A DNA stretch of 64,000 nucleotides from Sphingobium sp. (GTDB lineage: Bacteria; Pseudomonadota; Alphaproteobacteria; Sphingomonadales; Sphingomonadaceae), in NCBI GenBank assembly GCA_035196065.1, contig CP136575.1, positions 2,830,769 to 2,894,768 of the forward strand, given 5' to 3'. Position 1 is the stretch's first letter; every line of letters begins with the position of its first letter. A program made the position numbers and the translations under genes. Of this stretch, positions 25,288-34,035 are shown in pieces. The notes below the pieces were generated by a model, which saw only the letters and a list, made by a program, of their open reading frames with translations, was not told where the DNA came from and ran no database searches.

Positions 25288-27684
25288 TCAGAATGCCACG
25301 GTCACTTCCATCCCGACAGTGCGTGGCGCATTGAAATTGGCATAATCACCCAGCACCAGCCTGTTGGCGTTCGAACGGCGGTAGATGATAGAATTGTTGA
25401 GAAGGTTCCGCGCCCAGAGCGCGACTGTCATATTCTGGCCGTTATCCGACATCGGAATTTCAGCGAGCGACAGTCGGGCATTGACGATAAAGCTCTTGTC
25501 GGTTTTCACATTCTCACTGGCAAAGGTAAAGGCAGGTGACGAATAATTTCCGTCGACATGCAGCTTCAACATTGCGCCATTGGCACTGACCGGAATGTCA
25601 TAATCGATCGAACCCGACAGTGCGTGCTTGGGCGTGTAAAGGATATACACGTCCTGGAACACCGGCGTTGTCACCGGCGGCGTCAATGATGCGTTAAGCT
25701 GTTCCTGAACTGTATTCCGCGCGGGCGGAACCTTGGTGTGGGTATAGGCATAGGACATTCCAAGCGACAGGCCATCTGCCGGCCGCACCGTCAGATCGGC
25801 TTCGATGCCGCGAATTTTCGTCGTCCCGGCGGCGTTCACGGTTTCCAGCGTGTTCCGCACGGTGCCATTGGTTTGCGGGATGAAGAAGTTGAAATCGACC
25901 TGTGTGTCGGTGCGATCCATGATGTAGCCGGCTAGGTTCAGGCGGACGAGGCGATCGAAAAATTCGGTCTTCGCGCCAACTTCGTAAGACTTCACGGCCT
26001 CCGGACCGAACGACCGGTAGTTGAGCGAGCGTGAACTGGCCCCGCCGGCGCGATAACCGGTCGCATATTTCGCATAGAGATTGATGCTGTCGCTTGCCTG
26101 CCAGGCAATCGTCGCAAGCGGATCGAAGCGGCGGTCATTTTCGCGGAAGGTGAAACTTGTCGCCGCTCCATTGACGGTGAAAAGGCGACCATTTTTCTCG
26201 TCACGGGTCATGCGGCCACCCAGCGTGAGCGCAAGCGTTTTGAGATTATAGGTCGCCTGGCCATAGACGGCATAGCTTTTTGCAAAGGCGACGCTCGCAC
26301 GCGCAACCGGCGATAGCGGATAGGTAGCCGGATCGATGATCGAATAGGCGGTTCCGTCGGCGTTCCAGCGGTTAGTGTTGGGCGTGCGCGCAGAATCTTC
26401 GGCGCGTTCGTTGAAATAATAACCGCCAAAGACATAATCAAGATCGCCGGCTTTGCCGACCACTTGCAATTCCTGGCTGAACTGGCGCTGATCGAGCGTG
26501 GCGATGCTGTAGCGGCTGAAGCTGCCATTGGGTGCGAAAACCGGGGTGCGATTGGCAAGACCCGAATTGTCGAACTGCCGGTCGCTTACGGTGCGCCAAG
26601 CGGTGATTGAACGGATCTCGGCATCGTCGGTGATGTCCCAAGCCAGTTTTGACGTCACGCCAAAGGTTTTGCCAATGCTGGGCTGTTGCAGCACGCCGAC
26701 AGAGGCGGTTTTAGCGCGCTCGGGCTGGACGGTTACAAGGGCGGGAAGCGGTGCCACAAAGCCAGACGGCAGGCGCCCGCCATTGGCCTGGATCTGGGCA
26801 ACGGTTGCAACAGGGCGACCGGTGGGGTTGAAATTGATCAACTGGCTAAGGAAAGCCGTGCTTTCATCATGGCCCGAATCGATCGAGAAATCGGCGGTGA
26901 AATCTTCGCTGGGCTTCCAGCGAACGGCGGCGCGGCCACCATAACGGTGAAAATAATTCCAACCCTTTTGCCCGGCGAGCGGGTTTTGGGTGGTGGCATT
27001 CTGATGCTGTAGCGACGCGTCCAATTTGATCGAGAAGCCCGCAACTTCAGGCAGATCAAGCCGCAGCGTGCCATTGTAACGCCCGTAATTGCCAAGCCCT
27101 GCCGTCACGCGGCCGCCAAATTCGCCGCTCGGTGCGCGCAGCACCATATTCACGGCACCGCCTTCGGTGTTCCGGCCGAACAATGTGCCTTGTGGCCCTT
27201 TCAGCACCTCAATCCGTTCGACATCAAGGAAGCCGGCATTCAGACCATGCTGGCGGCCGAGATAAACGCCATCAACATAAACGCCGACACCCTGTTCGCG
27301 CGCCGGCTGATTGGCATCATCAGGAACGATACCACGCATGCCGATGGTCAGCGCGGTCTGGCGCGATTCAAAGGTCGAAATGCGCAGCGAGGGGATACCG
27401 CCATCACCCAGATCCAAAAGGCTTGATGCCTGACGCTTTTGCAGATCCTCATCGCTCATCACCGCAATTGCGATCGGCGTTTCCTGCAAATTGGTTTCAC
27501 GCTTGGTCGCGGTCACGACAATGTCGACCAGCCCGCTGCTATCCTGCGCCTCGCCAAAGGCTTCACCGCCAGCTTCAACGGCGCCTGCGTCAGCATCAAC
27601 AGCCATGGCATCGTTGGCAAATGCCGGCACCGTTGCAAAAGCTGCAAGCGCGGTGCCTGCGAGAAAAGCGGATCTTGGAAACAT
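25288..27684 (-). CDS. TonB-dependent outer-membrane receptor
   Basis: A 798-residue receptor with a signal peptide (RSAFLAGTALAAFATVPAFA), a TonB-box-like DIVVTATKRE near residues 54-63, and a plug (YVDGVYLGRQHGLNAGFLDV, KGPQGTLFGRNTEGGAVN). A 22-strand barrel follows and ends in VTVAF, with a C-terminal Phe. The plug is the kind common in sphingomonads, which use many such receptors for siderophores, vitamins or oligosaccharides. GGGGTG lies eight bases before the ATG. It is divergent from an SDR gene, and a 20-base palindrome lies in the shared upstream region. Substrate is not evident. Confidence 0.92.
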   Translation of the reverse strand: MFPRSAFLAGTALAAFATVPAFANDAMAVDADAGAVEAGGEAFGEAQDSSGLVDIVVTATKRETNLQETPIAIAVMSDEDLQKRQASSLLDLGDGGIPSLRISTFESRQTALTIGMRGIVPDDANQPAREQGVGVYVDGVYLGRQHGLNAGFLDVERIEVLKGPQGTLFGRNTEGGAVNMVLRAPSGEFGGRVTAGLGNYGRYNGTLRLDLPEVAGFSIKLDASLQHQNATTQNPLAGQKGWNYFHRYGGRAAVRWKPSEDFTADFSIDSGHDESTAFLSQLINFNPTGRPVATVAQIQANGGRLPSGFVAPLPALVTVQPERAKTASVGVLQQPSIGKTFGVTSKLAWDITDDAEIRSITAWRTVSDRQFDNSGLANRTPVFAPNGSFSRYSIATLDQRQFSQELQVVGKAGDLDYVFGGYYFNERAEDSARTPNTNRWNADGTAYSIIDPATYPLSPVARASVAFAKSYAVYGQATYNLKTLALTLGGRMTRDEKNGRLFTVNGAATSFTFRENDRRFDPLATIAWQASDSINLYAKYATGYRAGGASSRSLNYRSFGPEAVKSYEVGAKTEFFDRLVRLNLAGYIMDRTDTQVDFNFFIPQTNGTVRNTLETVNAAGTTKIRGIEADLTVRPADGLSLGMSYAYTHTKVPPARNTVQEQLNASLTPPVTTPVFQDVYILYTPKHALSGSIDYDIPVSANGAMLKLHVDGNYSSPAFTFASENVKTDKSFIVNARLSLAEIPMSDNGQNMTVALWARNLLNNSIIYRRSNANRLVLGDYANFNAPRTVGMEVTVAF

Positions 27685-27809
27685 AATGGTCACCCCGTGT
27701 GATTCGTTGCTGTTGGGGCGGCACTAGGGCGGCGACGTTACAGGCGAGCGACGCTTTGGTGACGGATCAGCGTCAGATTATTGACCGATTTATGACAGTG
27801 GGACGCCCT

Positions 27810-27829
27810 GCTTTACGCTTGCGTAAAGC
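27810..27829. promoter_or_regulatory. 20-base palindrome, candidate operator
   Basis: GCTTTACGCTTGCGTAAAGC has perfect nine-base arms around a TT centre. It lies 90 bases before the SDR start and 126 bases before the TonB receptor start, within their divergent control region. The TTTACG/CGTAAA arms look like a TetR-type operator. The regulator is unknown. Confidence 0.55.
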
Positions 27830-27918
27830 TAAGGGTCGTGCCAAGTCGCGCCGCATCCATTATCTGTGCGGGGTTCGGAAAAGACGCCGCGCGTCAATCT
27901 AGCGTCAGGAGAAAAACC

Positions 27919-28824
27919 ATGACCATCAATTTCAAGGATAAAGTCGCAATTGTGACCGGCGCTGGCGGCGGTCTGGGTCGGGCCTATGCGCTCGAACTCG
28001 CAAAGCGCGGCGCAAAGGTTGTTGTCAACGACCTTGGCGGTTCGCGCGACGGCACCGGCCATTCGGACGCCGCGCTGCAGGTGGTTGAAGAAATCAAGGC
28101 TGCCGGCGGTGAAGCCATGTCGAACGGCGGCAGCGTTACTGAATATGAACAGATGGTGGAAATGGTCGCCAAGGCAAAAGAAGCCTGGGGCGGGGTACAT
28201 ATCCTTATCAACAATGCCGGCATCCTGCGCGACAAGAGCTTTGCGAAGATGGAAATTGCCGACTGGAAATTGGTCATTGACGTCCACCTGAACGGTTCGG
28301 CCAATTGCACCAAGGCGGTGTGGGATATGATGCGCGAACAAAATTACGGCCGCATCCTGATGACCGCTTCATCGACCGGCCTGTACGGCAATTTCGGCCA
28401 GGCCAATTATGGTGCGGCAAAGCTGGGGCTCGCAGGCTTCACCAAGACGCTGTATCTCGAAGGCGCGAAATATAATGTGAAGTGCAACACAATCGCCCCG
28501 ATCGCTGCCACCCGCATGACCGAAGACATCCTGCCGCCTGCGGCCTTTGCGATGTTCGATCCGGTCAATGTCGTGCCTGCTGCATTGTTCCTGGTATCCG
28601 AAGATGCGCCGTCCAATGTCATCATGGGTGCGGGCGCAGGCTTCTTCCACACAGCCAATGTCACCATGACGCAAGGCAAGTTGCTGTCGGGTGATGATCT
28701 AACGCCGGAGGGCGTTGCTGCCAATTTCGCCGAGATCAGCGATCGCGCCGGTGAGATGGTTCCCCAGTCGGGCGGCGAACAGTCGATGCAGGCGATGAAG
28801 CTGCTGCAGGCCAAAGCGGGCTAA
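27919..28824 (+). CDS. SDR dehydrogenase, (3R)-hydroxyacyl-CoA dehydrogenase-like
   Basis: A 301-residue short-chain dehydrogenase. The cofactor motif TGAGGGLGRAYALELA is at about residues 13-28, NNAGI near 96-100, catalytic Ser in LMTASSTGLYG, and Tyr-x3-Lys in ANYGAAKLGL. The C-terminal part and VNDLGGSRDGTG resemble the dehydrogenase half of peroxisomal multifunctional enzyme type 2, acting on (3R)-hydroxyacyl-CoA. AGGAGA lies eight bases before the ATG. It is monocistronic, with a good terminator after it. Confidence 0.86.
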   Translation: MTINFKDKVAIVTGAGGGLGRAYALELAKRGAKVVVNDLGGSRDGTGHSDAALQVVEEIKAAGGEAMSNGGSVTEYEQMVEMVAKAKEAWGGVHILINNAGILRDKSFAKMEIADWKLVIDVHLNGSANCTKAVWDMMREQNYGRILMTASSTGLYGNFGQANYGAAKLGLAGFTKTLYLEGAKYNVKCNTIAPIAATRMTEDILPPAAFAMFDPVNVVPAALFLVSEDAPSNVIMGAGAGFFHTANVTMTQGKLLSGDDLTPEGVAANFAEISDRAGEMVPQSGGEQSMQAMKLLQAKAG

Positions 28825-28849
28825 GCTGCCTTCTGAAAGTTCAAGAAAC

Positions 28850-28880
28850 GCCCTCCTGCCACGCGGCCGGGGGGCTTTTT
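28850..28880 (+). terminator. Rho-independent terminator after the SDR gene
   Basis: GCCCTCC (28850-28856) pairs with GGGGGGC (28869-28875), one G-U pair, followed by TTTTT (28876-28880). It ends exactly where the convergent DUF2794 gene stops. Confidence 0.8.
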
Positions 28881-29228
28881 CTATGGCTCGACCAGTTTCA
28901 AAAGTTTGCGTTCGACCGGCGCGAGAACGGGGGCCAGTTCATGCCCACGTTTCAACACCGCGCCGCCCTCACCGATCAACGCCCACATCCCCTGCTTGTT
29001 TCGCAATGCAGGGTTTTTGACGATGCGATATTCGGGCCGCTCGGCAGTGCGGCGAAAGGCGGAAAAGACGGCCATGTCGCGACCAAGGTCAATCGCGTAA
29101 TCGCGCCAATTTCCGGCAGCGACCATGCGGCCATACAGGTCGAGAATGCGGGTCAGTTCGTCACGGTCAAAACCCACTTGGCTGGGCAAGCGGGCGCTGA
29201 CCGGAAAGGGTGTGATAACCGCGCTCAA
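28881..29228 (-). CDS. DUF2794 protein
   Basis: A 115-residue cytosolic protein. FDRDELTRILDLYGRMVAAGNWRDYAIDLGRDMAVFSAFRR and the later RPEYRIVKNPALRNKQG are the DUF2794 pattern, a family restricted largely to alphaproteobacteria. Function unknown. The start overlaps the serine acetyltransferase stop by four bases (ATGA), so the two are coupled. Confidence 0.88.
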   Translation of the reverse strand: MSAVITPFPVSARLPSQVGFDRDELTRILDLYGRMVAAGNWRDYAIDLGRDMAVFSAFRRTAERPEYRIVKNPALRNKQGMWALIGEGGAVLKRGHELAPVLAPVERKLLKLVEP

Positions 29229-29983
29229 GCCGAGGTCCGACCGCCCTTCTTGCCGCTATTGCCCTTTGCCGCTGCCGCAGCATCACGTTCTTCAAGCAAC
29301 AGGGCCAACCGCTTTTGCAGGGTTTCCATTTCGCACTGCAGGATTTCCAGCTTTTGCGTCGCCGGATCGAATCTTTCGGTGCAGGGGGTACCATAGGGCA
29401 CAAAATTCTGGGTTTCAGGCTTGACCTCAACCAGCGTCGGCTTGGCAGGAATGCCCACCATTGTCGCGCCTTCGGGAACATCCTTGGTAACCACGGCATT
29501 GGCCCCGATACGGCTGTTCGCGCCAACATATATCGGCCCCAATATGGCGGCGCCGAGACTGATGATCACATTATCGCCGATCGTGGGATGGCGCTTTCCG
29601 CCCTGCCCTCCGGTCGGGTTAGTGCCGCCGAGCGTCGCACCCTGATAGATGGTAACATTATCCCCGATTTCAGCAGTTTCGCCGATCACGACAAAGCCAT
29701 GGTCGACAAAGAAAAACCGCCCGATCTGCGCCCCCGGATGAATATCGATCGCGGTCAGAAAGCGGGAAAAATGATTCACAAAACGCGCAAGGAAATACAT
29801 CTCTCCGCGAAACAGCCAATGCGCAACGCGATGAAGGGCGAGTGCCCACACGCCCGGATAGAGCAAAATCTCCCAGCGGCTGCGCGGTGCAGGATCGCGC
29901 GCCTTGATGGAATCAAGATAGTCGACGATGTTTGAAAGCATCGCTGTTACGTCTCCCGCCGCATTTTTTCCGGCCTTTTCCAT
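29225..29983 (-). CDS. cysE: Serine O-acetyltransferase, EpsC type
   Basis: A 252-residue enzyme making O-acetylserine for cysteine. The hexapeptide left-handed helix includes IDIHPGAQIGRFFFVDHGFVVIGETAEIGDNVTI and GGKRHPTIGDNV. An additional coiled C-terminal tail (about 60 residues) with charged and Ala repeats is seen, longer than in CysE. The ATG at 29983 was chosen because AGGAGA lies six bases before it; the frame is open 30 codons upstream. It is divergent from oxyR, so cysteine supply and peroxide response are adjacent. Confidence 0.87.
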   Translation of the reverse strand: MEKAGKNAAGDVTAMLSNIVDYLDSIKARDPAPRSRWEILLYPGVWALALHRVAHWLFRGEMYFLARFVNHFSRFLTAIDIHPGAQIGRFFFVDHGFVVIGETAEIGDNVTIYQGATLGGTNPTGGQGGKRHPTIGDNVIISLGAAILGPIYVGANSRIGANAVVTKDVPEGATMVGIPAKPTLVEVKPETQNFVPYGTPCTERFDPATQKLEILQCEMETLQKRLALLLEERDAAAAAKGNSGKKGGRTSA

Positions 29984-30098
29984 GGACATTCTCCTGGTCT
30001 GGCTCGGGTCGCAATAAGGAACATAGTCATCCCTTGCCGCTTTTGCCATTGTTTCCGTCACAGCAGATGACAATTACACATGGCTTAAATCGGTAAAA

Positions 30099-30125
30099 TC
30101 GATTAATGAAGCGTCTATTAATCGA
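30099..30125 (+). promoter_or_regulatory. LysR-type operator ahead of oxyR
   Basis: TCGATTAAT (30099-30107) and ATTAATCGA (30117-30125) form a perfect inverted repeat with a nine-base spacer, ending 14 bases before the oxyR start. This is the layout of a LysR-family recognition site and probably serves autoregulation and perhaps the divergent cysE gene. Confidence 0.65.
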
Positions 30126-30139
30126 CAGGACAGCCATAA

Positions 30140-31045
30140 ATGAGCACCTATCTCCCAACGCTCAAACAGCTTCAATATCTGGTCGCACTCGAACAGCATG
30201 GCCATTTTGGCAAGGCTGCGGACGCCTGTTACGTCACCCAGTCGACACTGTCGGCCGGGATTCGCGAACTCGAATCACTGCTCGGCCTGGTGCTGGTGGA
30301 ACGGACACGGCGGGTGGTACGATTCACCCCGCTTGGCCAGAAAATGGTGCTGAAGGCGCATCGCATCCTGCGCGAAGCCGAAGAACTGGCCGACATGGCG
30401 CGTGCCAGTGGAAAGCCGCTCGCAGACGAACTGCGGATCAGCGTCATACCCACCATCGCGCCCTTCCTCCTCCCGCGCCTGCTACCCGAACTGCGCAGTC
30501 GTTATCCCGACCTGAAACTTTACCTGCGTGAGGAAACCAGTGCCGCAGCCTGCGATGCGCTACATCGGGGTCAGGTTGATTGTGTGTTGCTGGCACTCCC
30601 CTTTGCCTGCGGAGATATCGAGCATGCGACGCTCTTCCGCGACCGGTTCTTCGTCGCTTTTCCTAAAGGTGAACCGGACAATCCACCGAATACGATCCTT
30701 CCCGAAATGATCGACGAATCACGGCTATTGCTGCTTGTCGACGGCCATTGCCTGAAAGATCATGCGCTGGCGGCCTGCAACCGCCCCGAACTGCGCGCGT
30801 CGGCGATGATGCTGGGCACATCACTGCACACGCTGATCCAGATGGTCGATGGCGGGCTGGGCCAAACACTGATCCCCGAAATGGCAGTGAAATACGGGCT
30901 GTTGAATGGAACGCAGGTGCAGGCGCGGCCATTGGAGGCACCCTACGCCAATCGCGAAATTGCCCTCGTCTGGCGCACGAACAGCCCACGCCAGCCCGAG
31001 TTTGAGCTTCTTGCAAACATCATCCGCGAGGTCGTTTCTGTCTGA
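30140..31045 (+). CDS. oxyR: Hydrogen peroxide sensor OxyR
   Basis: A 301-residue LysR-family regulator. The winged helix-turn-helix is at residues 6-62 (FGKAADACYVTQSTLSAGIRELE). In the sensor domain Cys204 (DGHCLKD) and Cys213 lie nine residues apart, as do the redox pair Cys199 and Cys208 of E. coli OxyR. Peroxide forms a disulfide between them and changes binding to promoters. No catalase or alkyl hydroperoxide reductase gene is adjacent. It faces moaE at its 3' end, with a 35-base gap. Confidence 0.9.
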   Translation: MSTYLPTLKQLQYLVALEQHGHFGKAADACYVTQSTLSAGIRELESLLGLVLVERTRRVVRFTPLGQKMVLKAHRILREAEELADMARASGKPLADELRISVIPTIAPFLLPRLLPELRSRYPDLKLYLREETSAAACDALHRGQVDCVLLALPFACGDIEHATLFRDRFFVAFPKGEPDNPPNTILPEMIDESRLLLLVDGHCLKDHALAACNRPELRASAMMLGTSLHTLIQMVDGGLGQTLIPEMAVKYGLLNGTQVQARPLEAPYANREIALVWRTNSPRQPEFELLANIIREVVSV

Positions 31046-31080
31046 CGGCAGCGAGGGTCAACCGGGAACGTCATCCGCGG

Positions 31081-31521
31081 TCATTGATCCCACCGTTCGG
31101 CCCGCGCCATATCGCTATCCTTGGCCTCGACCCAGATGGCCGCACCGTCGCGAAATTCCTTTTTCCAAAAGGGCGCGTCGGTTTTCAGCCGATCGATCAG
31201 ATAGGCACAGGCTTCCAGCGCATTCGCCCGGTGCGACGATGCCGTCACGACCAGCACAATCGCTTCGCCGACCGTCATCCGCCCGACACGGTGGATGATG
31301 GTGCAGCCCGCAAGCTGCCAGCGGCGCATGGCGTCCTCGCAAACTTGCGCCAGACTAGCTTCAGTCATCCCAGGATAATGTTCAAGCTCGATGGCATCGA
31401 CCCCGCCATCACGCCGGACTATTCCGGTAAAGGTCGCAACCGCGCCGATAGCTTCTCCGTCCAAGGCGGCAATTTCTGCCGCTGTATCAAATGCCGCGCG
31501 CTGGATACGGACGGTTATCAT
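31081..31521 (-). CDS. moaE: Molybdopterin synthase catalytic subunit
   Basis: A 146-residue subunit that, with MoaD, inserts sulfur into cyclic pyranopterin monophosphate. The family core is clear: GAVATFTGIVR near residues 26-36, the HRVGRM and ASSHRANALEACAYLIDRLKTDAPFWKKE stretches with catalytic lysines near 118-121. It starts inside the moaD stop (ATGA at 31518-31521), the last gene of the recF run. Confidence 0.94.
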   Translation of the reverse strand: MITVRIQRAAFDTAAEIAALDGEAIGAVATFTGIVRRDGGVDAIELEHYPGMTEASLAQVCEDAMRRWQLAGCTIIHRVGRMTVGEAIVLVVTASSHRANALEACAYLIDRLKTDAPFWKKEFRDGAAIWVEAKDSDMARAERWDQ

Positions 31522-31772
31522 CCGCCAGTAACCGGCGGAAAAATCGCAAATTCGCGCGCGCCATCAAGCGGCGCATCAGCCTTCACCATGATCTGGTCCA
31601 AAGCGAAACGAAGCCGATCACGCCGTGCAAAAGCAGATGCATGGGCAGGTGACTTGCCGCACAGCCACTCAACCGCATCGGCAACCGTCACGATGCTCTG
31701 GGGGAATTCGACCTCTTCACTGTCGGTGGCAATTGCCTCGCGCACCGCCGCAAAATAAACAACCCGCATCAT
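31518..31772 (-). CDS. moaD: Molybdopterin synthase sulfur carrier MoaD
   Basis: An 84-residue ubiquitin-like protein ending in Gly-Gly (PVTGG), the residues that carry the thiocarboxylate. MMRVVYFAAVREAI is the usual opening. The frame is open upstream, but the start at 31772 overlaps the pgsA stop (TGATG). It is translated just before moaE, its partner subunit. Confidence 0.93.
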   Translation of the reverse strand: MMRVVYFAAVREAIATDSEEVEFPQSIVTVADAVEWLCGKSPAHASAFARRDRLRFALDQIMVKADAPLDGAREFAIFPPVTGG

Positions 31773-32350
31773 CAATCCATATGCTTGACGCCGGCGCGCA
31801 GATAATCCCAGCCGGTGATCAGCGTCAAAATGGCTGCAACCCAGAGCAAACCGAGCGCGGTGATTTTCAGCCAATCCCATAGCGGCAACGCACCTGCAAG
31901 GATCAGCCCACCAAAAGCAACAAGCTGCGCCGTCGTCTTCCATTTCGCCATTTTGGAAACCGGAACGGAGACCTGAAGCCCCGCCAGAAATTCGCGCAGG
32001 CCGGAAACCGTGATTTCGCGCAGCAATATGACCAGCGCGGCGATGACATGCCAGCCATCGATATCGCGGGTGAAGACGAGCAACAGGATGACCGCACCGA
32101 CCATGATCTTGTCGGCGATCGGATCAAGAAAGACCCCCAGTTTGGAGACGGTCCCTTGCGTGCGGGCAACATAGCCGTCGAAATAGTCGGTAATCCCCAT
32201 CAAGCAGTAAAGCGCAAAGGCCAGCCAATAATCGACCGGCAGCGGCTGAATGCTCTCAGGCTTCACCCCCGGCCACAGCAGGAAGACCAGCATAGGCACC
32301 GCCAGAATGCGCGACAATGTCAGGATATTGGGGAGGCTCAACATTGTCAT
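31772..32350 (-). CDS. pgsA: Phosphatidylglycerophosphate synthase
   Basis: A 192-residue membrane enzyme making phosphatidylglycerophosphate from CDP-diacylglycerol and glycerol-3-phosphate. The CDP-alcohol phosphotransferase motif reads TDYFDGYVARTQGTVSKLGVFLDPIADK, with the DG-AR-G-D-D pattern near residues 61-88. Four or so membrane helices flank it. The start may instead be the ATG at 32344. It ends in the moaD start and begins seven bases after the sulfotransferase gene. Confidence 0.93.
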   Translation of the reverse strand: MTMLSLPNILTLSRILAVPMLVFLLWPGVKPESIQPLPVDYWLAFALYCLMGITDYFDGYVARTQGTVSKLGVFLDPIADKIMVGAVILLLVFTRDIDGWHVIAALVILLREITVSGLREFLAGLQVSVPVSKMAKWKTTAQLVAFGGLILAGALPLWDWLKITALGLLWVAAILTLITGWDYLRAGVKHMD

Positions 32351-32356
32351 TCCATC

Positions 32357-34033
32357 CTATCTCTGCGATTTGGCAACAACAGCCGCGTTTTGGGTTCGGT
32401 CCTCAACTTCAGGGTAGCTGAGCCACAAACTGCCTAATGCCGACTTTAACGGGTCGAGCCATTTTTCATAGGCGCGCCATTGATCGACACCGTCGCGATT
32501 GATCGGACGGCGCACCTGTTCACTCGATGCTGTGCGGACTGCGCGGCGGTTTTCATGGAAGTTGAGGCAGGCCTCTTCAAACGGCACGCCAACATAGTCG
32601 AGCATTGCCCGCACATGCACCTCGGGTTCCTCGATCAGCTGTTCATGGATCACACGATGCACCCGACCGGGAAGCACGCGATCAAAATGTGCCATCAACC
32701 GCACATAATCGGCATAATAGCGCCCCATGTCGGATAGGCTGTAACTGAATGCCTGTCCCTTGGCGAAATGCTGGCGGAAATTGGAAAAGCAGCAGTCAAG
32801 CGGATGGCGCCGCGCATCAATGATCTTCGCGTTGGGCAAGATCAGGTGAATAAGGCCGGTGTAGATCCAGTTGTTCGGAAGCTTGTCGATAAAGAATGGA
32901 CGATCCGTCTTGCGCTGAACGCGGGTGCGGTTCAGAAAATCGTCTCCCAGTTCAGCCAAACGGTCTGCCGACATCTGGACAACGGCATCAACCCAACCGC
33001 TGGCCACGCCCTTGCCCTCGCGAAGTGCGATTGCCGGCATGTCGGGCAACTCCATCGTGCCTTCGATCAGGCTATGGCTCGCCAATATCTGTTCAAGCAG
33101 CGTTGAACCTGCCCGCGGCATTCCCAGGATGAAAATCGGATCGGCAGCGCCCTCTTCCAGATTGGAACGGTTGGACAGGAATTCTGGGGTGAAGCGCGCG
33201 ATAATCGCATCGACATGCGCGGTAATGATGTCGGGATCATATTGCAGCTGGCCGTGCCTTATCCGGTTCGCCTGGTCATAATGGCCAAATGATGCCTCCG
33301 CCTCGCGCCGGTCGTCATAAGCCTTGCCCAGCGCAAAATGCAAATGCAGCCGATCATCGTCGGAGAGGCTATCGCCGCTGTTCAGCGCATCTTCCATGGC
33401 GGCGATATCGGCGGCGTCAAATTGCACCGTTTTCAGATTGGCAAGGCTCCACCAGACTTCGCCCAACGTCGGCTCTTCGGCAAGCGCGCGCCGGTAGGCA
33501 GCAATGCCTTCGTTCTGCTTGCCAACGGTTTTCAGCACATGGCCATAGCTCATCCAAAGCTTTGCATGCTGCGGGAACCGCTCAGTCAGCGCGCCATAAA
33601 GTGTCAATGCCTCGTCATATTCGCCAATACGGCCTAGCGCGGCAGCCATCAGGCTCTGCCCGCCGGCATCATCACCTTCGGCGGCGAGAACGTCGTTCAA
33701 CAGCTCGACCGTCTCTTCAAACCGGTTCTGCCGATACAATATGCCGGCAAGATTGCTCCGCGCGACAATGAAATCCGGCGCGAGTTCGAGCGCACGCCGG
33801 AGCAGTGCCTCACTATCCTTATATCGCCCGAGCCGCGCCGCCAGTTGCGCCATCAGTCGGATCGCCGCGACATCCAGCGGATCTTGCCGCAAATGGGCGC
33901 GCAATAACGGTTCGGCATCCGCCAGACGGTCTTCGTTGATCGCCGACGCCGCTTCGATCAGGTCGGGATTGCGGATGCCACGGTTGACATAGCGACTGAC
34001 CGGATCGGTGGATTGCGGGATCATGGACGCCAT
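32357..34033 (-). CDS. TPR-repeat sulfotransferase
   Basis: A 558-residue protein with tetratricopeptide repeats (about residues 35-250) followed by a sulfotransferase domain. The 5'-phosphosulfate loop ILGMPRAGSTLLEQIL is near residue 300, and FIDKLPNNW and DARRHPLDCCFSNF follow. It transfers sulfate from PAPS, with an acceptor, probably a protein or carbohydrate, chosen through the TPR part. It starts two bases after recF and is in the same run with pgsA and moaDE. Similar two-domain proteins are common and unassigned in sphingomonads. Confidence 0.87.
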   Translation of the reverse strand: MASMIPQSTDPVSRYVNRGIRNPDLIEAASAINEDRLADAEPLLRAHLRQDPLDVAAIRLMAQLAARLGRYKDSEALLRRALELAPDFIVARSNLAGILYRQNRFEETVELLNDVLAAEGDDAGGQSLMAAALGRIGEYDEALTLYGALTERFPQHAKLWMSYGHVLKTVGKQNEGIAAYRRALAEEPTLGEVWWSLANLKTVQFDAADIAAMEDALNSGDSLSDDDRLHLHFALGKAYDDRREAEASFGHYDQANRIRHGQLQYDPDIITAHVDAIIARFTPEFLSNRSNLEEGAADPIFILGMPRAGSTLLEQILASHSLIEGTMELPDMPAIALREGKGVASGWVDAVVQMSADRLAELGDDFLNRTRVQRKTDRPFFIDKLPNNWIYTGLIHLILPNAKIIDARRHPLDCCFSNFRQHFAKGQAFSYSLSDMGRYYADYVRLMAHFDRVLPGRVHRVIHEQLIEEPEVHVRAMLDYVGVPFEEACLNFHENRRAVRTASSEQVRRPINRDGVDQWRAYEKWLDPLKSALGSLWLSYPEVEDRTQNAAVVAKSQR

Positions 34034-34035
34034 AT

